NCBI RefSeq assembly: GCF_000259255.1
Contig: NC_017737.1
Coordinates: 1,736,001 to 1,800,000 of the forward strand
Origin: Helicobacter cetorum MIT 00-7128
GTDB taxonomy: Bacteria; Campylobacterota; Campylobacteria; Campylobacterales; Helicobacteraceae
Length of the DNA stretch: 64,000 nt
Reading direction: 5' to 3'
A program made the position numbers and the translations under genes. The notes below the pieces were generated by a model. The model saw only the letters and a list, made by a program, of their open reading frames with translations. It did no database searches and had not been told where the DNA came from. Positions 9,205 to 18,655 of this stretch are shown here, one piece after another (positions within the stretch are counted from its first letter, which is position 1; every line of letters begins with the position of its first letter).

Positions 9205-10512
9205 ATGGGGTTTTTCAAACTTAAAGAACACAACACCAACATAGCCACCGAATTTAGAGCTGGCTTAACGACTTTTATCACAATGATTTACATTGTGCCG
9301 CTAAACGCTCTCATTCTTTCTCAAGCTAACATGCCCTATGAAGCCCTTTTATCTGCAACCGCTATCATCACCATATTAGCAAGTATTTTTAACGGACTAT
9401 GGGCAAACACCCCTATAGCTATGAGCGTTGGTTTGGGACTATCAGCATATTTTAGCTACGGACTTGTTCAAGGCTTAAAAATACCTTGGCAGAGTGCTTT
9501 GGGTATTGTGGCACTCTCTGGAGCGATTTTTGTCATTTTGTCTTTTACAAATTTTCGTAGCTGGGTAATGCAGAGCATTCCTAGTGATTTAAGACGAGCC
9601 GTAAGTGCGGGAATAGGAGCATTTATCGCCTTTATTGGGCTTAAAGAAATGCACATTGTTACCACAAGTCAAGCTACTCTGGTAACCTTAGGCGATTTTA
9701 GCGACCCACAAGTTTTATTGGGAGTTTTTGGGATTATTCTTATTTTTGCCTTACACACCCTAAAAATTAAAGGTTCTTTTATTTTAGCGGTATTAATCAC
9801 TTCAATCATTGCTTGGGTCTTTCAACTAGCCCCTTATCCTAAAGAATTTTTCTCCATACCTGCTAGTATTAGTTCTATTGCTTTAGAGCTAGATATTAAA
9901 GGAATTTTTTATGATGCTAGTGGGGCTTTTACCTTAGCCTTAGTGCCGGTAGTCATTACATTTTTTATTACGGATTTATTTGATTCGTTAGGCACACTTG
10001 GAGGCATTGGCTATAGAACAGGCTTTTTTGACAAAAAAGAAAAGAGCAAAGCTTTAGAAAAGACTTTAGAAGCTGATGCGGGAGTTTCTTTAGCAAGTGC
10101 GTTTGTAGGCGTTTCTACCACTACTGCTTTTATAGAAAGTGCAAGTGGGGTTGAAGAGGGTGGCCGCACAGGGCTTACGGCAGTTTTTACCGGATTATTT
10201 TTTGTTTTAACGCTCTTTTGCTTACCGCTTTTAAAAGCCATTCCTAGTAATGCGATTTATCCTGTGCTTGTTATGGTGGGGGTTTTGATGTTTAGTGCCC
10301 TAGAAGGTGTGAATTTTAAAGATATTGCCATTAGTGTTTCTACTTTTTTAACCACAATGATGATGCCCCTAACTTATTCCATAACCGATGGTCTAGCCTT
10401 TGGCTTTCTCTCTTATGCAATCATTAAAGTCGTGCAAAAAGACTTTAAAGCCATTAATCTTGGCATTATCACACTCTGTATTATTTCACTCTTTGTATTC
10501 ATTTTTCGTTAA
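9205..10512 (+). CDS. NCS2-family purine permease (AzgA-like)
   Basis: A 435-residue polytopic inner-membrane transporter of the nucleobase-cation symporter 2 group, most like the AzgA/PbuG adenine-guanine-hypoxanthine permeases. Diagnostic stretches are EFRAGLTTFITMIYI at the N-terminus, the TM1-TM3 motif NTPIAMSVGLGLSAYF, ITDLFDSLGTLGG in the middle, and STTTAFIESASGVEEGGRTGLTA in the pore-lining segment. The H. pylori homologue lies beside gluP (HP1175-HP1174), as here. Substrate is inferred from family. AAGGAGT is present before the ATG, and a hairpin terminator overlaps the stop codon. Confidence 0.88.
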   Translation: MGFFKLKEHNTNIATEFRAGLTTFITMIYIVPLNALILSQANMPYEALLSATAIITILASIFNGLWANTPIAMSVGLGLSAYFSYGLVQGLKIPWQSALGIVALSGAIFVILSFTNFRSWVMQSIPSDLRRAVSAGIGAFIAFIGLKEMHIVTTSQATLVTLGDFSDPQVLLGVFGIILIFALHTLKIKGSFILAVLITSIIAWVFQLAPYPKEFFSIPASISSIALELDIKGIFYDASGAFTLALVPVVITFFITDLFDSLGTLGGIGYRTGFFDKKEKSKALEKTLEADAGVSLASAFVGVSTTTAFIESASGVEEGGRTGLTAVFTGLFFVLTLFCLPLLKAIPSNAIYPVLVMVGVLMFSALEGVNFKDIAISVSTFLTTMMMPLTYSITDGLAFGFLSYAIIKVVQKDFKAINLGIITLCIISLFVFIFR

Positions 10513-10540
10513 GCCCTTTTGATAGGGCTTGGGAATTTTT
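10511..10540 (+). terminator. Terminator after the purine permease
   Basis: AAGCCCT (10511-10517) pairs perfectly with AGGGCTT (10524-10530) across a six-base loop, followed by GGGAATTTTT. It overlaps the stop codon of the permease gene. Confidence 0.7.
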
Positions 10541-10651
10541 ACGCACAAACGCTTAATTTTTTAATAATTTATAACCTTTCTAGCACCAAAATAGGTTAAA
10601 TTACAATAGCATTATAATTATAGTTAGCACACCATAACAAAAGGAATCAAT

Positions 10652-11875
10652 ATGCAAAAAACTTCCAATAATTTAGCATTGATAAGTTTAACAGCGTTAT
10701 TTTTTTTAATGGGCTTTATCACGGTTTTAAATGATATTTTAATCCCACATTTAAAACCCATTTTTGACTTGACCTATTTTGAGGCCTCACTCATTCAATT
10801 TTGCTTTTTTGGAGCGTATTTTATTATGGGTGGGGTGTTTGGAAATGTGATTAGTAGAATTGGCTATCCTTTTGGCGTGGTGCTTGGTTTTGTGATTACG
10901 GCTAGTGGGTGTGCGTTATTTTATCCGGCGGCTCATTTGGGCTCTTATGGGGTGTTTTTGGGAGCGTTATTTATTCTAGCTAGTGGCATTGTGTGTTTAC
11001 AAACCGCAGGTAACCCTTTTGTAACCTTGCTTTCAAGGGGCAAAGAGGCTAGAAATTTAGTTTTAGTTCAAGCATTCAATTCACTTGGCACGACCTTAGG
11101 GCCTATCTTTGGTAGTCTATTAATCTTTAGCACGACAAAAACAAGCGATAATTTAAGCTTAATAGATAAATTAGCTGATGCTAAAAGCGTTCAAATGCCC
11201 TATCTAGGCTTAGCAATGTTTTCTCTTATCCTAGCACTCATTATGTATCTTTTAAAATTACCCAACATAGAAAAAGAAATGCCTGAAACCACGACGCAAA
11301 AAAGCCTGTTTTCGCACAAACACTTTACTTTTGGGGCTTTAGGAATCTTTTTTTATGTAGGAGCAGAAGTTGCGATTGGTTCATTCTTGGTATTAAGCTT
11401 TGAAAAGCTTTTGGATTTAGACGCTCAAACGAGTGCGCATTACTTGGTGTATTATTGGGGGGGTGCGATGATTGGGCGTTTCTTAGGAAGTGTTTTGATG
11501 AATAAAATTACTCCTAATAAATACCTAGCTTTCAATGCTTTAAGCTCTATTATTCTAATTATGGGAGCGATTTTAATGGGAGGCAAAGTAGCGCTCATAG
11601 CACTCACGCTCGTAGGGTTTTTTAACTCCATCATGTTTCCTACTATTTTTTCTCTAGCCACACTTAATTTAGGGGCTCTTACTTCAAAAGCCTCTGGAAT
11701 CATTAGCATGGCTATTGTAGGGGGAGCATTAATCCCACCTATTCAAGGGCTTTTGATTGATATTTTCACAAAAAATTATATTGCCTTATTATATTCTTAT
11801 ATTGTGCCACTATTATGCTACTTTTATATCCTCTTTTTTGCTCTCAAAGGACATAAGCAAAAGGAAAACCCTTAA
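10652..11875 (+). CDS. gluP: Glucose/galactose:Na+ or H+ symporter GluP (FHS family)
   Basis: A 407-residue, 12-helix major-facilitator sugar transporter of the fucose-galactose-glucose (FHS) family. Visible signatures: LTALFFLMGFITVLNDILIPHL at the first helix, CLQTAGNPFVTLL with the family's NP motif, and YYWGGAMIGRFLGS in the second half. It imports glucose and galactose and is the known sugar entry route in H. pylori, feeding the glk/zwf/edd genes found a few kb away. The gene contains a G7 run (11457-11463) within the YYWGGAM codons, but the frame is intact. AAAGGA precedes the ATG, and a candidate -10 TATAAT lies at 10613-10618. Confidence 0.92.
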   Translation: MQKTSNNLALISLTALFFLMGFITVLNDILIPHLKPIFDLTYFEASLIQFCFFGAYFIMGGVFGNVISRIGYPFGVVLGFVITASGCALFYPAAHLGSYGVFLGALFILASGIVCLQTAGNPFVTLLSRGKEARNLVLVQAFNSLGTTLGPIFGSLLIFSTTKTSDNLSLIDKLADAKSVQMPYLGLAMFSLILALIMYLLKLPNIEKEMPETTTQKSLFSHKHFTFGALGIFFYVGAEVAIGSFLVLSFEKLLDLDAQTSAHYLVYYWGGAMIGRFLGSVLMNKITPNKYLAFNALSSIILIMGAILMGGKVALIALTLVGFFNSIMFPTIFSLATLNLGALTSKASGIISMAIVGGALIPPIQGLLIDIFTKNYIALLYSYIVPLLCYFYILFFALKGHKQKENP

Positions 11876-11895
11876 AAAGGTTTTTTCTTTTTCTC
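11865..11895 (+). terminator. Terminator after gluP
   Basis: AAAACC (11865-11870) pairs with GGTTTT (11879-11884), followed by a T-rich tail, overlapping the gluP stop codon. Confidence 0.55.
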
Positions 11896-11966
11896 CCCTT
11901 ATTCCATTTTCTGCTACAATTCAAGCTTATTTTTCATTCGTAAAATCATTAAAAAAGGAAATTCTT

Positions 11967-14564
11967 ATGTCTCATCACACCATAAAACTTTTTAGTGCTT
12001 TAAGTCTAACTTTGGCTAGTTCTTTAATAGCTGAAGAAAGCTCTTTCTTTCTTGGAGCTAACTATCAAATGGCACAAATGAAAGAAAACTCTTCTATGAC
12101 TAACCCAAACTACAACCTTAACGATTTTTCGGGGGGGGGGGGTAACACCTTTGCCCCATTAAGTGATAAACGATTGCTAAATATAGACAATTTAAAGCTT
12201 TTTAACAAGCAACAATTACAAGCCCTAAAACAACAAATTAAAACTTTAGAAAAACAAAATAATTCTAATCTCTCTTATTTAAATATCCAACAAAGCGTAA
12301 TTGATTTTTTAGAACATATTCAAGATAGCTCTATTTTAACAAAAAATCATTCTTTAAAAAACCTTGTGAGACTTTTACAATATGGTGCAGGACTTGAGTC
12401 TTATGTAACCGATTATCAAGGTCTTAATTCTCAAAACCCCAATTTTAAAAATCTCTTTACATCTCTATACTATGCTAATAAAATTTTAAAAGAGTTAAAA
12501 AATGATAAAAATATAGACCAAAAAAGTCCTGCCTATTTGGATACTATCAATCTTTTGCAAAACATTCAAATTAATTGGTTATCATCTATTGGTTCAAATT
12601 GTGGTGCTATATGCTTTTCCGTATTACCCTATGTTGCCGATTCAGCGGATGTCTATCAAAACGCTCAGTCTAACAACGGCACTATTTTGAGCAAGCTCAA
12701 TAAAACATTATCTCTCTTAACAAATGGTTCAAATATTTCCACAACTGAGCGCTCTACAATAATCCAACAAGCTATTAAAGAAATTGATTTAGCTATCAAT
12801 CAGCTTGCTCAAGCAACACAAGGTAACCCAAATTACAATCCTAAATTTACACCAAATGTCAGTAATGATCTTGGAGCTCCAGTAGGTCCTAGTCAAGGGG
12901 TTTTAGGGACAAAAATTTTAGAAACCTTTAAAGAAATTTTAGAACAAAAATCAAACATAGATTACACCCCACTATTAATTATTGAAACCTTCAATCAATC
13001 CCAAAATTCTAACCCACCAAGCCAAGCTTTAGGAACTTTAAGCGACCAACTACTTTCTGCAATCCAATCAAACATATACAATCCTCCTACAACCACCATT
13101 ACACATGACCCCTATGCAGTTAAAGCTAAGGACACCATCTCTAATTCTCCCTCAGCTTTGCAAACCATTCTACAAACAATTAATAACCCCCATCTCAATG
13201 AAATTTATGCCCAAATTCCTAAGCTTTATGCACAAATTTATCTCAATGGTAATTTCAAAAATAATTCAAGTGCCTTAGCCGCTTACTATGATTCTATTAT
13301 TCCTATTTTGAACGAATTACAAGAATCATTAACAAACATGCCAATCTCAAAAGAAACCACATCAGCTCTATTTGCTATCAATCAACTATTCACTCTAAAT
13401 GGTAATTTATACAATGACATACAAGCTACTACGCAAACAGATAATTCTATTTTTAAAATTGCTAGCTGGGCTTGTTCTGTTTTTTGCGATATTGAAAGCA
13501 TGCAAGGATTTGGACAATATTTTAATTCTATCCCCATTGTCAATGCAAAAGGTATTAGCAACAAACAACTTTATCAAGATACCTTGCAATGGTTTAGTGA
13601 ATTAAGTAATCTTGTTAGCTCTCTTATATCTGATAATAAGCAAGAAATAGGCAAAGCTATCAATAAGTTTTCAAACTACTACAATACTATGTGGAGTAAA
13701 TACCCCCATTTCCAACAAGGTAGTATAGCAACAACAGACAATACATTTAATGCAAACGCACGAGCACAATGGAGCTACCCCAATAAAGACCAAATCAAGC
13801 AAATCCTTAACAATATCAACACATCTCTACCCAAAGCTGACCAACAAACCTTGCATTTTACTTTTATGGCTTTACCCACCAACTCTACTACTCTCTCCCA
13901 ACAACACCAAGCTACCTACAATACTCTACAATCTTCTAAACCCATAGCCTTAGCAAGTCTAAGCACTTTAGCGAGTATGTTTAATCAAATGAATTATTTA
14001 AGCTCTCCTACCACTAAGCTTACTAATAATGACAAAGACATAGAAAGCACTCAACAAGGTTATATGCTAGGCTTTGGAATCAAGGGTGGCTATAAACAAA
14101 TGTTTAATCATTATATTAAAGGCAATAGAGAAAGTAAAAAGAAGTATGGTCAATTGGGGTTAAGATATTATGCTTTCTTAGATTATAACTATGGAGTCTT
14201 AAATCAAAGAAACACTAACAAAGAAAATATGAACATGCTAACCTATGGAGTAGGTTTAGATATTCTAGTAAATATCTTTGAAAACAAACTAGCTAGTTAT
14301 GGAATCTTTGGTGGGTTTCAAATTGCTGGTAATTCATGGTTAGCTACTAAAAATTATTCTAGTAGCATTAAAGATAAGATTAGAGCTACTCATTTTCAAT
14401 GTTTGTTTGATTTTGGATTAAGAAGTAATATTCTTAAACACCATGGTATTGAATTAGGCGTAAAGATTCCTATGCTTTCTCAAAAGTATATTGATACAGC
14501 TAATTATAAAGTGAATTATAAAAGAGAGTTTGTTTATTATGTGGGGTATGTGTGGGGGTTTTAG
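11967..14564 (+). CDS. Large Hop-type outer-membrane protein, G12 tract in frame
   Basis: An 865-residue outer-membrane protein. The ATG at 11967 is preceded by AAAAAGGAA and gives a good signal peptide (MSHHTIKLFSALSLTLAS..., cleavage near LIAEES). Starts further upstream would lie inside gluP and remove the signal from the N-terminus, so I reject them. The mature protein opens with FFLGANYQMAQM, as in Hop proteins. It has a long helical Asn/Gln-rich passenger with paired Cys (CGAIC, CSVFC) and a C-terminal barrel ending YYVGYVWGF. The H. pylori gene in this neighbourhood is hopQ (HP1177), but the sequence is not close enough by eye for me to call it that. A G12 run at codons 55-59 is in frame, so the gene is ON here. 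Confidence 0.85.
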   Translation: MSHHTIKLFSALSLTLASSLIAEESSFFLGANYQMAQMKENSSMTNPNYNLNDFSGGGGNTFAPLSDKRLLNIDNLKLFNKQQLQALKQQIKTLEKQNNSNLSYLNIQQSVIDFLEHIQDSSILTKNHSLKNLVRLLQYGAGLESYVTDYQGLNSQNPNFKNLFTSLYYANKILKELKNDKNIDQKSPAYLDTINLLQNIQINWLSSIGSNCGAICFSVLPYVADSADVYQNAQSNNGTILSKLNKTLSLLTNGSNISTTERSTIIQQAIKEIDLAINQLAQATQGNPNYNPKFTPNVSNDLGAPVGPSQGVLGTKILETFKEILEQKSNIDYTPLLIIETFNQSQNSNPPSQALGTLSDQLLSAIQSNIYNPPTTTITHDPYAVKAKDTISNSPSALQTILQTINNPHLNEIYAQIPKLYAQIYLNGNFKNNSSALAAYYDSIIPILNELQESLTNMPISKETTSALFAINQLFTLNGNLYNDIQATTQTDNSIFKIASWACSVFCDIESMQGFGQYFNSIPIVNAKGISNKQLYQDTLQWFSELSNLVSSLISDNKQEIGKAINKFSNYYNTMWSKYPHFQQGSIATTDNTFNANARAQWSYPNKDQIKQILNNINTSLPKADQQTLHFTFMALPTNSTTLSQQHQATYNTLQSSKPIALASLSTLASMFNQMNYLSSPTTKLTNNDKDIESTQQGYMLGFGIKGGYKQMFNHYIKGNRESKKKYGQLGLRYYAFLDYNYGVLNQRNTNKENMNMLTYGVGLDILVNIFENKLASYGIFGGFQIAGNSWLATKNYSSSIKDKIRATHFQCLFDFGLRSNILKHHGIELGVKIPMLSQKYIDTANYKVNYKREFVYYVGYVWGF
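12131..12142 (+). repeat. Poly-G (G12) tract in the coding region of the Hop-type gene
   Basis: Twelve consecutive G residues coding the end of Ser and four Gly (FSGGGGNTF). G-tracts of this length slip during replication and switch helicobacter surface genes on and off. With 12 G the frame is open; 11 or 13 would truncate the protein about 60 residues in. Confidence 0.85.
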
Positions 14565-14665
14565 GATTAAGGAAACAAGCAATAAGTCTAATAGCTAAAA
14601 AACTTTATGGCTTTTTAGATTTTGAAAATAAGAACACATAAACTAATATTTTAAAAAACTCTTAT

Positions 14666-14694
14666 GTTTAGGGTGTTTAATAAACCCCCTAAAC
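14666..14694 (-). terminator. Long hairpin between the Hop gene and eda, probable eda terminator
   Basis: GTTTAGGG (14666-14673) pairs with CCCTAAAC (14687-14694). An inner GTTT/AAAC pair extends the stem with one mismatch. Read on the minus strand it is followed shortly by GTTTTTT, so it fits termination of the edd-eda transcript; it may also stop plus-strand readthrough from the Hop gene. A weaker CTAAAAA/TTTTTAG hairpin lies at 14595-14618, right after that gene. Confidence 0.65.
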
Positions 14695-14823
14695 AAAAAC
14701 CTATATATCTATACAAATACAAAAACTTAATTCTTTTGTTTTGTCTTAAAATACAACATTTTTTAAAATAACGCTTTTTAGTGTTCTATGACTAATTTTC
14801 TATAATTGAAAAACTTAAAAGGC

Positions 14824-15462
14824 TCAAGCAATATTTTTAGCTTGATTCAAACTCTCTTTAACTAAATTGATGATTTTATCCCACTCTTTGTTTTTAATTA
14901 AGTCTTTAGGTGTAAGCCAGCTCCCCCCAACGCATAAAACATTTTCTAAATTCAAATAAGCATGCATGTTATTCAAACTAATACCGCCTGTGGGGCAAAA
15001 TTTCACTTCCCTAAAAGGACCATTAAAAGCATTTAAAAGTTTAGTGCCACCGCAATTTTCTGCTGGAAAAAATTTTAAAGTATTGTAGTCAAACTCTAAG
15101 GCTTGCATGACTTCACTACTACTAGAAACTCCGGGTATTAGGGGGATATCTTTTTTCTTTGCATATTCTAAAAGAGTGGGTGTAAGACCCGGACTAATGA
15201 GAAACTCTGCCCCCCTGCTTTTAGCTTGCTCTAATTGAGTGGTGTTTAAAATCGTGCCAGCACCCACGCACATATCTGGCACACTCTTAGCAATAAGCTC
15301 TATACTTTCTAAAGCACAGCTTGAACGCAAAGTTACTTCTATGATTTTAATACCCCCTTCTATTAAGCTTTCTGCAAGCGGCACAGCGTCTTCTAAACTC
15401 TCAATCACAACCACAGGAACAATAGGGCTAATTTGTAAAAATTCTCTTATTTTTTTTTGCAT
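14824..15462 (-). CDS. eda: KDPG/KHG aldolase, Entner-Doudoroff pathway
   Basis: 2-keto-3-deoxy-6-phosphogluconate aldolase, 212 residues, splitting KDPG into pyruvate and glyceraldehyde-3-phosphate in the cytoplasm. Motifs: IIEVTLRS with the catalytic Glu, GAGTILN, FLISPGLTP, and the Schiff-base Lys in FDYNTLKFFPAE, followed by the phosphate loop CPTGGIS. The length matches the family. It starts 15 bases downstream of edd on the same strand, so the two form an operon, as in H. pylori (HP1099-HP1100). Confidence 0.95.
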   Translation of the reverse strand: MQKKIREFLQISPIVPVVVIESLEDAVPLAESLIEGGIKIIEVTLRSSCALESIELIAKSVPDMCVGAGTILNTTQLEQAKSRGAEFLISPGLTPTLLEYAKKKDIPLIPGVSSSSEVMQALEFDYNTLKFFPAENCGGTKLLNAFNGPFREVKFCPTGGISLNNMHAYLNLENVLCVGGSWLTPKDLIKNKEWDKIINLVKESLNQAKNIA

Positions 15463-15477
15463 TTTAACTCCTTAATA

Positions 15478-17304
15478 TTATATTTTTATACCAAAACTCA
15501 TCGCACCTTCTTCGGCACTATTCACATTCAGCCTTAAGCTAGTAAATAGCTCTCTACCCACGCCAAAACTTGGCTTTTCTAAATCTTTTAAAGTTTCTAA
15601 AAACAAGGGGTTAATTTCTCTATTCTCAAAATCCTTTTCAAGCACATTCAAGGCGTTATTAGGGGCGTCTAATTCTATTAAATCGCCATCTTTAATCTTA
15701 AGTATCGCTCCATTTAATGCCCCTTCAGGGCTCAAATGAATCGCACTAGGCACTTTTCCACTCGCCCCACTCATACGCCCATCAGTAATGAGTGCGACCT
15801 TGTAACCCATATCTTGTAATGCCCCTAAAGGCGTGGTGAGCTTGTGTAACTCTGGCATGCCATTAGATTTAGGCCCTTGGAAAGGTAGAATAGCGATAAA
15901 ATCTTTCTCTAATTCTTTACTTTTAAAGCGTTCTAAAAACTCGCTCTGAGTTCTAAAAACAATCGCTTGTGCTTTGATTTTTCTATGCTCTTCTTTAATG
16001 GCTGAGATTTTAATCACGGCTCGCCCCAAATTACCTTTTAAAATTTTAAGCCCCCCATTAGTTGCAAAAGGCTCGTAGAAGGGGCGTAAAATCTCCGTAT
16101 TTAGGCTATTTTCTATGGCATTTTTATACACCAAATGATTGTCTTCTAAAAAGGGGTTTTTAGTATAATTTTGCATGCCTTTTTCTTTTTCTGTATCCAT
16201 AATAGTGTGAGCGTCTTCAAATAAAAGCCCATTTTTTAACAATTCCTTAATGACAAAAGCTAATCCCCCACTCGCTTCAAAAGCATTCACATCAGCTGAG
16301 CCATTAGGATAAACTTTAACTAAAAGGGGCGTAAGATTTGAAATAGCGTCAAAATCATCCCAATTAAGAATAATCCCACAAGCCCTAGCGATAGCAATTA
16401 AATGTAAGGTATGGTTTGTGGAGCCCCCTGTTGCCATTAAACCTATAAGAGCGTTAAGGATATTTCTTTCATCTATGAGTTTGGCTAAGGGTAGAACCTT
16501 GCCACTGGCTAATTTTCTAGCGCTTTCTTCTACTAAAACAGGGCGTAAGGGGTTGTTAGGGTTGATAAAACTAGAATTTGCCACATGTAAGCCCATAAAT
16601 TCCATCATCATTTGATTAGAATTAGCGGTGCCATAAAAAGTGCAAGTGCCTACGCTATGATAACTTTGCATTTCCACTTTTAGTAATTCTTCTCTACTAA
16701 TTTTTCCTATCGCAAAATCTTGGCGTGCTTTGGCTTTTTTATAATTTTCTATCCCACTACTCATAGGACCACTTGGCACAAAAATACCCGCTAAATTTCC
16801 AAAACTTAACGCCCCTATAAGTAAGCCTGGCACAATTTTATCGCACACGCCTAGGTAAAACGCCCCATCAAAAACATTATGGCTTAATCCAATAGCTGTG
16901 CTTAAAGCGATAGTATCTCTACTAAATAGGCTCAATTCCATGCCTTCATAGCCTTGCGTGATACCATCACACATCGCTGGCACACCACTAGCTACGCTTG
17001 CATAGGCATTATGCTCTTGCAACTCTTTTTTAATCAAATCGGGATAGTTTTTCAAAGGCTGGTGGGCTGAAAGCATGTCATTATAAGCTGTGATGATAGC
17101 AAAATGCTTTTTTTTGTGCGAACTTAAGGGCATTTTCAAATGCTCTGGCACGCTCGCATAGGCGTGGGCTAAATTCGCACAGCCTAAGCTCTCCATTTTT
17201 GGTTGGTTCTTGGGGTTAAAGGTGTTCTCTAAATAAAAGTCTCGTGTGGCTTTGCTACGCTCTGTAATTTTTTCTTTGATTTGTTTTAAAGAATGCTTAG
17301 GCAT
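15478..17304 (-). CDS. edd: 6-phosphogluconate dehydratase
   Basis: A 608-residue IlvD/Edd-family iron-sulfur dehydratase converting 6-phosphogluconate to KDPG. Cluster-binding and active-site stretches are visible: GVPAMCDGITQGYEGME, LGVCDKIVPGLL, GTCTFYGTANSNQM, MATGGSTNHTLHL, and LITDGRMSGASGKVPSAIHL near the C-terminus. The length is standard for Edd. It is the first gene of the edd-eda operon and is transcribed divergently from zwf across a 63-base AT-rich gap, so the two promoters must overlap or lie back to back. Confidence 0.95.
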   Translation of the reverse strand: MPKHSLKQIKEKITERSKATRDFYLENTFNPKNQPKMESLGCANLAHAYASVPEHLKMPLSSHKKKHFAIITAYNDMLSAHQPLKNYPDLIKKELQEHNAYASVASGVPAMCDGITQGYEGMELSLFSRDTIALSTAIGLSHNVFDGAFYLGVCDKIVPGLLIGALSFGNLAGIFVPSGPMSSGIENYKKAKARQDFAIGKISREELLKVEMQSYHSVGTCTFYGTANSNQMMMEFMGLHVANSSFINPNNPLRPVLVEESARKLASGKVLPLAKLIDERNILNALIGLMATGGSTNHTLHLIAIARACGIILNWDDFDAISNLTPLLVKVYPNGSADVNAFEASGGLAFVIKELLKNGLLFEDAHTIMDTEKEKGMQNYTKNPFLEDNHLVYKNAIENSLNTEILRPFYEPFATNGGLKILKGNLGRAVIKISAIKEEHRKIKAQAIVFRTQSEFLERFKSKELEKDFIAILPFQGPKSNGMPELHKLTTPLGALQDMGYKVALITDGRMSGASGKVPSAIHLSPEGALNGAILKIKDGDLIELDAPNNALNVLEKDFENREINPLFLETLKDLEKPSFGVGRELFTSLRLNVNSAEEGAMSFGIKI

Positions 17305-17367
17305 GGGCGTTCCTTCAATTAAGATTAATTATAATAATAACTCAAAAACACTCTAAAAGGGTTGGTT

Positions 17368-18645
17368 ATGCTGGATTTTGATTTGGTTCTTTTTGGGGCG
17401 ACGGGGGATTTGGCTATGCGAAAGCTCTTTATTTCGCTTTATGAAATTTATATCCATTATGGGTTTAAAGAAAGCACTAAAATTATCGCATCGGGGCGTA
17501 AAAACTTGTCTAGCAAAGAATTTTTAACACTTCTTTGTGAAAAAACACAATTAGACAAAAGAGAAAAGGGCAAAGAATTTTTAGCTCATCTCAGTTATTT
17601 TTGCGTGTGTTTGGATAATCCCAAAGACTTTGAAAGCTTGAGTAAAATCGTTACAAAAAATAAACCTTTGATTTTCTATTTTTCTATCGCCCCTAGTTTC
17701 TTCGCAACCACCGCTCAAAATTTAGCCAAAAACGCTCTCAATCACGCTAACGCCCGCCTGATTTTAGAAAAGCCCTTAGGGCATAATTTAAAGACTTGCA
17801 AAGAAATCGCTCAAACTATCAGTGCCTATTTTAAAGAAGAGCAAATTTTTAGAATTGACCATTATCTAGGAAAAAAGGGTGTTCAAAATATCCTTGAATT
17901 ACGCTTGAATAACCCTATTTTTAACTCGTTATGGGAGCAAATCAGTTCGGTTGAAATTTGCTTGTATGAGACTTTGGGGGTAGAAGAAAGGGGCGAATTT
18001 TACGATAAAGTCGGAGCTTTAAGAGATATGGTTCAAAACCATATTTTACAAATTTTATCTCTCATTGCTACAGATTTACCAAAAGATTTAAAAGATTTAC
18101 GAAAAGAAAAAATCAAGGTTTTAAAGACCTTACAACCCCCTAAAGATTTTGAAAAACAAGTCATGCGAGCCCAATATCAAGGCTATAGAGATGAAAATAA
18201 TGTCAATAGCAAGAGTCAAACAGAGACTTTCGTCGCTATTAAAGCCTTTTTAGACACACCTAAATTTAAAAATGTGCCTTTCTATCTCAAAACCGCTAAA
18301 AAAATGCCCCATAATCAAGCAAGTGTGAAAATCCATTTTAATTCAGCTAACACACTAGAATTTTCTCTCTCTCAAAATAAAATCACTCTCACTCTAAAAG
18401 ACAATCAAAACCCCCTTATTTTAGAGACCCATAACACCCATGAGTTTTTGCAACCCTATGCCAAATTACTCTATGATGCAATACAAAATAACCAAAACAA
18501 TTTCGCCCACCAGCTAGAATTAGAAGCGTCATGGGTTTTTATTGACACACTTATAGAGAGTTTTACAAACAACACCACGCCCTTACATTTCTATGAAAGC
18601 CATAATCTAAACGAATTAGAATTTTTAAAACCACTCTATCAATAA
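17368..18645 (+). CDS. zwf: Glucose-6-phosphate 1-dehydrogenase
   Basis: A 425-residue G6PD that oxidises glucose-6-phosphate to 6-phosphogluconolactone with NAD(P)+. It begins with the dinucleotide-binding LVLFGATGDLAMRKLF and contains the active-site signature RIDHYLGKKGVQN. The ATG at 17368 (MLDFDLV) with AAAAGGG upstream is preferred to a TTG two codons earlier, because other helicobacter G6PDs begin MLDFD. pgl follows after 10 bases and glk overlaps pgl, making a zwf-pgl-glk operon. Confidence 0.94.
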   Translation: MLDFDLVLFGATGDLAMRKLFISLYEIYIHYGFKESTKIIASGRKNLSSKEFLTLLCEKTQLDKREKGKEFLAHLSYFCVCLDNPKDFESLSKIVTKNKPLIFYFSIAPSFFATTAQNLAKNALNHANARLILEKPLGHNLKTCKEIAQTISAYFKEEQIFRIDHYLGKKGVQNILELRLNNPIFNSLWEQISSVEICLYETLGVEERGEFYDKVGALRDMVQNHILQILSLIATDLPKDLKDLRKEKIKVLKTLQPPKDFEKQVMRAQYQGYRDENNVNSKSQTETFVAIKAFLDTPKFKNVPFYLKTAKKMPHNQASVKIHFNSANTLEFSLSQNKITLTLKDNQNPLILETHNTHEFLQPYAKLLYDAIQNNQNNFAHQLELEASWVFIDTLIESFTNNTTPLHFYESHNLNELEFLKPLYQ

Positions 18646-18655
18646 AAGGAATTTC

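Noticed and set aside
11457-11463. G7 run in gluP as a phase-variation tract
   Set aside because: The frame is intact, the run is short, and it encodes conserved residues of the transporter, so there is no sign of switching.
11757-11966. Upstream extension of the Hop-type gene into gluP
   Set aside because: It would place about 70 residues before a clear signal peptide and overlap gluP; ATG 11967 has its own ribosome-binding site.
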